From the IMG/VR virus record IMGVR_UViG_3300025652_000165, positions 1 to 40,706 of that record: DNA of 40,706 nucleotides; one strand, written 5' to 3'. Made by a program: the position numbers and the translations under genes. The DNA comes from a virus. Of the stretch, positions 7,817-13,338 are shown in pieces. How positions within the stretch are numbered: position 1 is the first letter of the stretch; each line of letters starts with the position of its first letter. The notes beneath the pieces were generated by a model, which was not told where the DNA came from, ran no database searches, and was given only the letters and a program-made list of their open reading frames with translations.

Positions 7817-8569
7817 ATGAAACTATTAGATACAAAACAAAGTAATACAAAAGTTAGAAAATCTTTAAAATATAGCAATTGGAAAGGTATAAACCCAAAA
7901 AATACCGATTTTGCTAGTTTATCATTAATGCCTGATTACAAAATTTGTGGGGGGTCTAAATCGGCTGGATGTATGGAATTATGTTTAAAGGGGTCGGGAT
8001 TTGCTAAAATTTTTAATTCGGTAAATATTGCCCGACAAAATAAAACAAATTTTTTGTTAAATGATAAAATTGGTTTTGTTCATCAATTAGATAAAGAATT
8101 ATTTAATTATAATAAAAAATGCGTAAAGAATAATAAAAAGGGTTTTGTTAGATTAAACACTATTAGTGATTATCCATTTTATAAAACGGGTTTAATGGAA
8201 AAAAACAATAATTTAGAATTTATAGATTATACTAAAATAGCTAAAAGATTATTTGAACAATTACCAAGTAATTACCATTTAATTTTTTCATTTTCGGGGC
8301 GTAATCAATATTCTAATCAAGTTAGGTTAGCTTTAAAAACGAAGTTTCCTATTTCTGTTGTTTTTTATGATGAATTCCCAAAAACATTTTTGGGGCGTGA
8401 AGTTATTAATGGGGATAAGAGCGACTTAAATAATGCTTTATCTTTTAATAAAATTGTGGGCTTAACATTTAAAGAAATTGATAAGGACACTTTTAATGAG
8501 TTTAAAGATAATGATTTTATTGTTTATAATCATCAATTAGATTTTTATAATAAAAAGTTTTTAAATTAA
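7817..8569 (+). CDS. Gp88-like protein with cysteine motif (250 aa)
   Basis: The N-terminal region resembles the family named after mycobacteriophage L5 gene product 88: a SLKYSNWK-type segment (about 16-23), FASLSLMPDYKIC, and a C44-x7-C52-x3-C56 cluster followed by R73 and N75. Three close cysteines suggest metal or iron-sulfur binding. Members occur on phages and plasmids and have no established function. The C-terminal half contains a repeated alternation of hydrophobic strands (YHLIFSFSGRN, FPISVVFYDEFP, DFIVYNHQ), compatible with an alpha/beta barrel-like fold. The gene is preceded by its own TATGGGA-type promoter and by AAAAGGGG as ribosome binding site. It is among the most AT-rich genes here. 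The assignment is from remembered motif similarity. Confidence 0.55.
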   Translation: MKLLDTKQSNTKVRKSLKYSNWKGINPKNTDFASLSLMPDYKICGGSKSAGCMELCLKGSGFAKIFNSVNIARQNKTNFLLNDKIGFVHQLDKELFNYNKKCVKNNKKGFVRLNTISDYPFYKTGLMEKNNNLEFIDYTKIAKRLFEQLPSNYHLIFSFSGRNQYSNQVRLALKTKFPISVVFYDEFPKTFLGREVINGDKSDLNNALSFNKIVGLTFKEIDKDTFNEFKDNDFIVYNHQLDFYNKKFLN

Positions 8570-8587
8570 CATAATAAGGGGGCTTAA

Positions 8588-8881
8588 ATGCTTAAAACAT
8601 ATTTAATTAATAAAGTTAAAAAAGAATATTCATTTATTAAAATGGACTGTTTAAAACAGTTTATAGATGAAATTGATTTAAATCATTTTTCAATAATAGA
8701 ATTATTAACTATATATAATAAATTACAGGGGGAAAAAAGTTTAAATAAATTAAATAAAACCTTTGGAAAATTAAAAATTCCTAATGAATTATTTGATTTT
8801 AAAAATGAATATAAAGAAAATTTTAAACTAACAAAAAAAGAAGTAAAAGAGATTATTAAAAAGGGGTTAGAAAATGACTAA
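8588..8881 (+). CDS. Unknown small lysine-rich protein (97 aa)
   Basis: The protein is helical, rich in Lys, Asn and Leu (for example FIDEIDLNHFSIIELLTIYN) and has no recognisable motif. The start has the cassette-specific leader AAGGGGGCTTAA. It overlaps the next small gene by 8 bases. A hand count of 8641-8700 gives 12 G+C in 60, far below the early operon, so the whole cassette probably has a different origin from the rest of the genome. Confidence 0.65.
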   Translation: MLKTYLINKVKKEYSFIKMDCLKQFIDEIDLNHFSIIELLTIYNKLQGEKSLNKLNKTFGKLKIPNELFDFKNEYKENFKLTKKEVKEIIKKGLEND

Positions 8882-9011
8882 AAAAGAACTATTAGAATAT
8901 TTAATTGTTTTTATATTAGGTATATTTTTTATTATAGCTTTTATAAATCCGATATCTAAAGATTATACAATATGGAATTTAATTTATATTACAAAAGATT
9001 TATATAATTAA
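8874..9011 (+). CDS. Small single-span membrane protein (45 aa)
   Basis: An ATG at 8874, 8 bases inside the previous gene, with GGGG five bases upstream, opens a 45-residue frame: MTKKELLEY, a hydrophobic helix at about 10-24 (LIVFILGIFFIIAFI), then a polar tail ending KDLYN. It is a typical short phage membrane protein without a recognised family. It is the last gene before the next promoter-like element at 9020. Confidence 0.55.
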   Translation: MTKKELLEYLIVFILGIFFIIAFINPISKDYTIWNLIYITKDLYN

Positions 9012-9019
9012 TATATTTT

Positions 9020-9049
9020 TTGTTTTATTGTATGGGATATTATGATAAT
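9020..9049 (+). promoter_or_regulatory. Candidate promoter with TATGGGATATTATG element, copy 3
   Basis: TTGTTT (9020-9025), TATGGGATATTATG (9031-9044) and GATAAT (9044-9049, spacer 18) lie 34 bases before the ATG at 9083. The 14-base element is identical to the one at 6441. Confidence 0.55.
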
Positions 9050-9082
9050 ATCTATTATATTAACTAAAAAGGAGTACCGAAA

Positions 9083-9271
9083 ATGATAAAATTGTCTGAT
9101 AAGTTTCAAGAAGTTGAATTATTTATAGGGGAAATAATGCCCGAAAAGTCCGATACCGAAATAATAAACGAAGTCCGAAATGAATTTATGTTTAATATTT
9201 ATGTAGATCATGCAAAAGATTTACTTCAAGAATTTAGGGGAGAAACCCGATTAGACCGATTGTATTCATAA
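9083..9271 (+). CDS. Unknown small acidic protein (62 aa)
   Basis: The start is supported by AAAAAGGAGTACCGAAA before the ATG. The protein is helical and acidic (FQEVELFIGEIMPEKSDTEI, then AKDLLQEF and RLDRLYS). It is the last plus-strand gene before minus-strand terS and has its own promoter-like element. Its codon use (CCCGAA, GTCCGA) looks more like the early operon than the AT-rich cassette, so it may mark the cassette boundary. No family is recognised. Confidence 0.65.
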   Translation: MIKLSDKFQEVELFIGEIMPEKSDTEIINEVRNEFMFNIYVDHAKDLLQEFRGETRLDRLYS

Positions 9272-9327
9272 AAGGTTGACTAAATAATATGATGTATGTT
9301 AAACCAAAAATGCATGATACAACTAAA

Positions 9328-9849
9328 TCAGGAACTTGTATTATCGCCCAAGTCGGAAGTAATTTTATCCTCCCCTTTATTACTTCCGACAATTTTATAA
9401 TCGCCCTCAATAAAAGCAGATGGATATTGTTTCCGAATCTCCGAAAGTCTAGCTACAATTTCATCCCGACTAAGTTTGTCAAGTTGATGAACAATAGTGT
9501 TTTGTCTGTTATCAGTAGAAAGACCTCCAAGTGCCGATCTTATTTTTTCTGCATTGATAGATGCAGAAAATTGACCATCTTCCTCTGCACCCCGACTCAA
9601 GTCCGAAAGTCTTTTAAGTTGACCCATGAGGGTAACTCCATATTTCTTTTCTCGAACTTCTCGGAGTTCTTTAAGGTGTTGGGTAACAAGTGGAAAATCT
9701 TTACCATTCAAAAGAAGACTAGCCGTTTTATTAGCTTGTCCATGAGAATAGCCCGATCTTCTAGCACACTCGGAATTGGAGTAAATACCCTCCATAATGA
9801 GTTCACAAAACTTCTTTTGTCTATTTGTAAGAAACTTTTCTTTTGGCAT
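9328..9849 (-). CDS. terS: Terminase small subunit (173 aa)
   Basis: The N-terminus has the pattern of the Terminase_2-type small subunit: LTNRQKKFCELIMEG followed by the helix-turn-helix SECARRSGYS..QANKTASLLL (about 30-48), then a long helical oligomerisation region and a flexible acidic C-terminus. TerS recognises the packaging site in phage DNA and activates TerL. It lies in the same orientation as terL, but 3.5 kb upstream with a plus-strand cassette between them, which is unusual. A strong promoter match (TTGAAA-N17-TATAGT) precedes it. The sequence on the opposite strand is also open but has no sensible protein character. Confidence 0.8.
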   Translation of the reverse strand: MPKEKFLTNRQKKFCELIMEGIYSNSECARRSGYSHGQANKTASLLLNGKDFPLVTQHLKELREVREKKYGVTLMGQLKRLSDLSRGAEEDGQFSASINAEKIRSALGGLSTDNRQNTIVHQLDKLSRDEIVARLSEIRKQYPSAFIEGDYKIVGSNKGEDKITSDLGDNTSS

Positions 9850-9858
9850 AATAAAAAT

Positions 9859-9887
9859 ACTATAGTGTTTCTACCATATTTTTTCAA
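9859..9887 (-). promoter_or_regulatory. terS promoter
   Basis: On the minus strand TTGAAA (9882-9887) and TATAGT (9859-9864) are separated by exactly 17 bases, close to sigma70 consensus, and end 9 bases before the terS ATG. The spacer contains one copy of the TTTCTAC repeat (9868-9875) that is repeated in the adjacent control region, so a repeat-binding protein would cover this promoter. Confidence 0.6.
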
Positions 9888-9935
9888 TTTAAAAACGGAA
9901 AAAAATGTCTTGACTTCACTCGTAACCTTTTTCAA

Positions 9936-10024
9936 GTGTAGAAAGTGTAACCAAAGTGTAACCAATAACCCTATAGCTGATAAGGGTTTGAGTAGTGTTT
10001 CTACACTTTCTACACTTTCTACAC
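9936..10024. repeat. Iterated inverted repeats (AAAGTGT / TTTCTACAC) around a central dyad
   Basis: Left arm: GTGTAGAAA (9936-9944), then two perfect copies of AAAGTGTAACC (9942-9952 and 9953-9963). Centre: an inverted repeat AACCCT...AGGGTT (about 9967-9988). Right arm: three perfect tandem copies of TTTCTACAC (9998-10006, 10007-10015, 10016-10024), the reverse complement of the left-arm word. One more partial copy lies at 9868. This iteron-like array sits in the only long non-coding divergent gap and could be a replication origin, a repressor operator or a terminase binding region. No gene was seen in 9850-10141. Confidence 0.8.
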
Positions 10025-10089
10025 CTATATTTGAAAAAAAAATAATTTTAAAAAAATATGACAGAAACCCTATTACTAAAACTTTTTTG

Positions 10090-10118
10090 TTGACAGGGTA
10101 TGGGATAAAATGTTAATT
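10090..10118 (+). promoter_or_regulatory. Main early promoter with TATGGGATAAAATG element, copy 4
   Basis: A perfect TTGACA (10090-10095) is followed by the TATGGGATAAAATG element (10099-10112) and TTAATT (10113-10118) at a spacing of 17. It precedes the first gene of the 16-kb plus-strand operon by 23 bases, so it is the best candidate for the main early promoter. The repeat array lies just upstream and could regulate it. Confidence 0.6.
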
Positions 10119-10141
10119 GTTAGGAATAAGTGGAGATTTAT

Positions 10142-10324
10142 ATGAAACAAGAAGAATTACCAATGCACCATGAACCATGTTTCGAGGACATTGTAATAAG
10201 AAGAACTAAGCAATGTATTGATGAGGGTTATTTCAAAGATTGGGATAGTTCGTATCAAGCCATGACGGAGTTCTTACAATTTGAACTAAAAAATGAAAGA
10301 GAGAAGAATAATGCAAAATTATAA
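10142..10324 (+). CDS. Unknown small early protein (60 aa)
   Basis: The start at ATG 10142 is chosen because TGGAGA lies 6 bases upstream. An in-frame GTG at 10130 lacks a ribosome binding site. The protein is acidic and helical (HHEPCFEDIVIRRTKQCIDEG, EFLQFELKNEREKNN), without a recognised family. It is the first gene of the early operon. Small first genes in such operons often encode host-takeover proteins, but nothing shows it here. It overlaps the next gene by 14 bases. Confidence 0.6.
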   Translation: MKQEELPMHHEPCFEDIVIRRTKQCIDEGYFKDWDSSYQAMTEFLQFELKNEREKNNAKL

Positions 10325-10571
10325 TAATCCAATTGACGAATTAAGAGAAAATTTAATCAAGGCTTTTAAACCTGTAGAGGAGTTTAGAAGTAAGATGGAT
10401 GATTACTATGATGAATTTGGTAAGCCATCCGAAAGACCACCTTTTGGCGAGGCAGTTTTAGAGATTGAGGGATTAGTAAATGAAGAAGTTTCTAAGCTTG
10501 TTAAGGGTGGGAATATTGAATTAGCCAATAAGTTAAAGATGTGTATGAAAACTTTGAAGAGGGGTTTCTAA
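10311..10571 (+). CDS. Unknown early protein (86 aa)
   Basis: ATG 10311 is preferred over an in-frame ATG at 10293 because GAGAGAAG stands just before it. The sequence is helical and charged (NNPIDELRENLIKAFKPVEE, then EIEGLVNEEVSKLVKGG) and ends with KMCMKTLKRGF. It may form a helical bundle. No family is recognised. It is tightly coupled to its neighbours. Confidence 0.6.
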   Translation: MQNYNNPIDELRENLIKAFKPVEEFRSKMDDYYDEFGKPSERPPFGEAVLEIEGLVNEEVSKLVKGGNIELANKLKMCMKTLKRGF

Positions 10572-10573
10572 TT

Positions 10574-10810
10574 ATGGAAAATAAAAACCTCCGAGTTGAT
10601 GTTGATTATGTAATAGGAAGACTTGAGGAAATTGTAAACTCGGTCTTCTTGCATACGGATGCAGAAGAATTTTTAAATGAATTAAAAGAAAATAATAAAA
10701 ATCATATGCAGAAGAATAAAAACCATAATGATGCAGAAAATAACTTTTACGATGTCCATGATACCATGGACATTAACAAACTAACTAAGGAGATATTAAA
10801 TGCAAATTAA
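10574..10810 (+). CDS. Unknown early protein (78 aa)
   Basis: The start ATG 10574 follows GAGGGG at 9 bases. The beginning (NLRVDVDYVIGRLEEIVNSV) is amphipathic helix-like. The middle is Asn/Lys/His-rich (ENNKNHMQKNKNHNDAENN) and looks disordered. The end (TMDINKLTKEILNAN) forms another helix and overlaps the next gene by 11 bases. Function unknown. Confidence 0.55.
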   Translation: MENKNLRVDVDYVIGRLEEIVNSVFLHTDAEEFLNELKENNKNHMQKNKNHNDAENNFYDVHDTMDINKLTKEILNAN

Positions 10811-11315
10811 AACTTTAGAAGTAAAAAATATTAGTCACTATGCAAGAGGTTCGGAAGAAACACCTTGTTATAATGCAACTGTTTATATTAATGGCAAAAG
10901 AGCCATTGAGGTTTCAAATGAGGGACATGGTGGAATGGACAGGCAAGACACATATCCAAACATTGAAGAAAGATGTTTAGTCCAACAAGCCAATGAATGG
11001 TGTATTAAAACTTATGGCAAGAAAACTCATAAGTATATGAGTAATGGAGAAGAAAAATCTTTTGAAATTGAAATGGATTTAGAACATGTTTGTCAGGATG
11101 CTTTATATGATTGGCTTGACAAAAAAACTCTTAAAAAAGATTTAAATGCTAAGTTTTTATGCCAAGAAGATAAGGAACTTTTTGCTTACAAAAAACCTAG
11201 AGGCTATGACGAAGATGAGTTCAAATCAGTTTTAAGAAATAGACATCCAAAAGCAACCTGTTTAAATTTTATACCTTTTGAGGATGCTCTTAAATTATAT
11301 AAGGAGTTTGGTTAA
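10800..11315 (+). CDS. Conserved phage protein of unknown function (171 aa)
   Basis: AAGGAG lies 6 bases before the ATG. The protein has a beta-rich start (TPCYNATVYINGKRAIEVSNEG, with HGGMD) and then NEWCIKTYGKK and a helical acidic part. It resembles a protein I recall from early regions of other marine phages and plasmids, always unassigned. Six cysteines are scattered and do not form a clear zinc motif. It is cytosolic by composition, with no membrane segment. Confidence 0.7.
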   Translation: MQIKTLEVKNISHYARGSEETPCYNATVYINGKRAIEVSNEGHGGMDRQDTYPNIEERCLVQQANEWCIKTYGKKTHKYMSNGEEKSFEIEMDLEHVCQDALYDWLDKKTLKKDLNAKFLCQEDKELFAYKKPRGYDEDEFKSVLRNRHPKATCLNFIPFEDALKLYKEFG

Positions 11316-11509
11316 TGCCTAAAACAATTTCCAAATCACAAAGAACTAAAATGGTTATGAGTATTGATGATCTTTATGGAAGAGTTAACGAACTTTTTGA
11401 ACTCTATGATGAGGGAGAAATGAATGAGATCAAAGCACATAAACTTTTTGGAGAATGTTGCGTTAATTTTTTATGTAAAGGTAATGAAATATTAGGAGGA
11501 AAAACATGA
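11315..11509 (+). CDS. Unknown small helical protein (64 aa)
   Basis: The ATG overlaps the upstream stop by one base, and AAGGAG lies upstream. The basic start (PKTISKSQRTKMV) is followed by an acidic helix (YGRVNELFELYDEGEMNEIK) and a C-terminal segment with three cysteines (ECCVNFLCKG). No family is recognised. It could be a small regulator, but this is speculative. Confidence 0.6.
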   Translation: MPKTISKSQRTKMVMSIDDLYGRVNELFELYDEGEMNEIKAHKLFGECCVNFLCKGNEILGGKT

Positions 11510-11688
11510 AAACAATGTTTTATTACTATGATCATGCTCATGGATATGGTGGAACTATTGGACAGTTTGGAGAGTTGATGGATTTCATTGATAACTCTTA
11601 TGATAAGGATAGATTCACAATTCAAGATTGTTGGGATAGTCACAAACAATGTTGCAAAGATAATGATAACCCTATTGAGGAGGACTAA
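11506..11688 (+). CDS. Unknown small protein (60 aa)
   Basis: The start overlaps the previous stop by four bases (ATGA), with TTAGGAGG upstream. The protein is rich in aromatic and acidic residues (FYYYDHAHGYGGT; ELMDFIDNSYDKD) and has a CWDSHKQCC segment near the end. The His/Cys/Asp content might bind a metal. No family is recognised. Confidence 0.6.
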   Translation: MKTMFYYYDHAHGYGGTIGQFGELMDFIDNSYDKDRFTIQDCWDSHKQCCKDNDNPIEED

Positions 11689-11904
11689 ATGACAGTTAAA
11701 ATAACAACTCCGACTTTCTTAGAGATTCAATCTCAAATAGCAGAATGGTTAATGATTTCAGAATTAGGAGATGAGAAATATAAAACCATGCTTGTGAAAA
11801 CGGAGGATGAAGAAAGATATACTGATGAGGGTCAAGATATCTTTAACGACAAGTACGATGATGTTGAACAATTTTTATTAGGTTATTTTGAAAAGGAGGA
11901 CTAA
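11689..11904 (+). CDS. Unknown acidic protein (71 aa)
   Basis: It begins directly after the previous stop, with GAGGAG as ribosome binding site. It is strongly acidic (KTEDEERYTDEGQDIF, KYDDVEQFLLGYFEKED). Highly acidic small phage proteins sometimes mimic DNA to block DNA-binding defence proteins. That is only a possibility here. Confidence 0.6.
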   Translation: MTVKITTPTFLEIQSQIAEWLMISELGDEKYKTMLVKTEDEERYTDEGQDIFNDKYDDVEQFLLGYFEKED

Positions 11905-12057
11905 ATGAATTTTGATCATGAAGAATTATTTCTTTTAGAAGAAGTTCTTAATTATCAAGCGGACATTATTTTGAATGACACAGATGATCATGGAATTATT
12001 CAAGTAAAGAATTTATGTAAACTATTAAAATTAATCAGGGAGAAAAAAAATGGGTAG
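11905..12057 (+). CDS. Unknown small acidic protein (50 aa)
   Basis: This frame starts with the ATG immediately after the TAA at 11902-11904, with AAAAGGAGG 7 bases upstream. It encodes MNFDHEELFLLEEVLNYQ, a middle DDHGIIQVKN and a basic helical end (LCKLLKLIREKKNG). It overlaps the next gene by 8 bases. Its position fills what would otherwise be a gap in a tightly packed operon. Function unknown. Confidence 0.6.
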   Translation: MNFDHEELFLLEEVLNYQADIILNDTDDHGIIQVKNLCKLLKLIREKKNG

Positions 12058-12283
12058 AAAATCTAAATGGGAATTGGAGCAAGATAAAATAAAAGCCACA
12101 AGAAAAAAGGCTCTTAAAAATCTTACTGAACAACAATTAAAGGCACTTAATAAAACATACAAAGCATTAGAAAATGCTTTACATAATATCAGAGAGATAG
12201 ATGATCTTTATGTATCAGACGTAAGAGAATTAGATCATTCTTTTTGGAGGCTTAAACATGAATTTAATTTGGGAGAAAAATAA
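12050..12283 (+). CDS. Unknown coiled-coil protein (77 aa)
   Basis: GGGAG lies 7 bases before the ATG. The whole chain is charged and helical (ELEQDKIKATRKKALKNL, TYKALENALHNIREIDDLY) and is probably a coiled coil. No family is recognised. The next gene begins with a very similar initiation stretch (ATGGGTAGA), which may reflect a short duplication of the start region. Confidence 0.6.
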   Translation: MGRKSKWELEQDKIKATRKKALKNLTEQQLKALNKTYKALENALHNIREIDDLYVSDVRELDHSFWRLKHEFNLGEK

Positions 12284-12685
12284 ATGGGTAGATATTATAA
12301 TGGAGATATTGAGGGTAAATTTTGGTTCGGTGTTCAAAGTTCTAATGATGCTGATTACTTCGGATGTGAGGGCGAGTCTCATCACATAAGTTATTATTAT
12401 CATGAGGGACATTTAGATCAAGTAAAAGAGGGGATCAAAGATTGTAAAAATGCTTTAGGAGAATATAAAAAGCATTTAGATAACTTCTTTAAAACCGATG
12501 GCAATGACGGATACAATGATAAGATGTTAACCGATTTTTTAGATAAGAATGTTATTGGTAGTCGCATTCATACCGAGAACGGAGTTAAGTTCTTTTTAGA
12601 ATGGTATGCAAGACTTGATCTTGGAAAACAGATTCTTAAATGCATCAAGGACAATGGAGAATGTAGCTTTGAGGCAGAATTATAA
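12284..12685 (+). CDS. Conserved phage protein of unknown function (133 aa)
   Basis: The N-terminal third is beta/aromatic-rich (RYYNGDIEGKFWFGVQSSND, FGCEGESHHISYYYHEGH), followed by helices. It ends with ILKCIKDNGECSFEAEL. From memory, similar 'YYNGDIEGKFWF.VQSS.DA' proteins occur in other marine phages without a known function. The ribosome binding site GGGAG lies inside the preceding gene. Conserved His, Cys and Asp residues might bind a ligand, but no catalytic motif is clear. Confidence 0.7.
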   Translation: MGRYYNGDIEGKFWFGVQSSNDADYFGCEGESHHISYYYHEGHLDQVKEGIKDCKNALGEYKKHLDNFFKTDGNDGYNDKMLTDFLDKNVIGSRIHTENGVKFFLEWYARLDLGKQILKCIKDNGECSFEAEL

Positions 12686-12695
12686 GGAGGTAAAC

Positions 12696-12917
12696 ATGGC
12701 TAGAAAATACAAGAGGAAAACACCAAACATAACACATAATGGTATAATAAATGTATGGGATTATGTGTCGTTTGAAGATTATCCAAACGAATATGGTAAA
12801 AGAATTTACTTAGATATACCATCATTAGTAGATGCCTCCGAGCATGAACTACAAAGTAATAAAAAATATAAAAACTTTGAAGTTGAGTCTCATGGTGTAA
12901 AAAGGTGGGAGTGTTAA
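12696..12917 (+). CDS. Unknown small protein (73 aa)
   Basis: The start at 12696 is fixed by a perfect TAAGGAGG seven bases upstream. A longer in-frame opening at 12606 lies inside the preceding gene and is not needed. The N-terminus is basic (ARKYKRKTPN), followed by NVWDYVSFEDYPNEYG and a polar C-terminus ending KRWEC. No family is recognised. Confidence 0.65.
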   Translation: MARKYKRKTPNITHNGIINVWDYVSFEDYPNEYGKRIYLDIPSLVDASEHELQSNKKYKNFEVESHGVKRWEC

Positions 12918-13130
12918 ATGAGTAAACGAGGAGATAAGACAGGTCAAAGAATAAGGAATTCTATTCTTGACCTACATCTTCAAATTAAAAAAGAAAATAA
13001 AAATAAGACAAGGCAAGAACTAGGGGGGGATGAAAGATTTGAAGATCATCCTCATGCTGACAGAGACAAGGACATAGGTAGAGTTAAAAGAATATCTACG
13101 TCTACAATTCAAAATAGAAATAGGGAGTGA
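12918..13130 (+). CDS. Unknown basic protein (70 aa)
   Basis: It begins directly after the previous stop, with GGTGGGAG upstream. The protein is Lys/Arg-rich and hydrophilic (SKRGDKTGQRIRNSILDL, KKENKNKTRQELGG, HPHADRDKDIGRVKR), with no hydrophobic core beyond one helix. It may bind nucleic acid or be disordered. No family is recognised. Confidence 0.55.
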   Translation: MSKRGDKTGQRIRNSILDLHLQIKKENKNKTRQELGGDERFEDHPHADRDKDIGRVKRISTSTIQNRNRE

Positions 13131-13134
13131 AGTA

Positions 13135-13338
13135 ATGAGTTTTTATGATGGAATGAAAGTAGAAGATTTTGTAAAAGATATTCCTGACGATACGATCTTA
13201 ATTGAAGTTCGAGGAGGGATGGTAAGTGATGTTCACAATGATTCCAATGGATATATGTTATTTGATTGGGATTCTATTGGAGAACAAGACACTATGGATT
13301 TTCATAAAGAAGTTTTAAAAAAATTATTGGAGAGATAA
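13135..13338 (+). CDS. Unknown small acidic protein (67 aa)
   Basis: The ATG follows AGGGAGTGAAGT. The sequence (YDGMKVEDFVKDIPDDTILIEVRGG, then YMLFDWDSIGEQD) looks like a compact alpha/beta fold with acidic surface. No motif is recognised. It lies just before the methyltransferase gene, with no spacing between its stop and the next ATG, so the two are probably translated together. Confidence 0.6.
   Translation: MSFYDGMKVEDFVKDIPDDTILIEVRGGMVSDVHNDSNGYMLFDWDSIGEQDTMDFHKEVLKKLLER

Noticed and set aside
9289-10116. Long plus-strand open frame opposite terS
   Set aside because: It is antisense to terS, has no ribosome binding site, a cysteine- and serine-rich nonsense composition, and runs through the repeat array. 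It is a shadow of the real gene.
12755-12766. TATGGGATTATG word inside the gene at 12696
   Set aside because: It resembles the promoter element but lies within coding sequence (VWDYV codons), lacks two bases and has no -10 box or gene start behind it. Probably chance.
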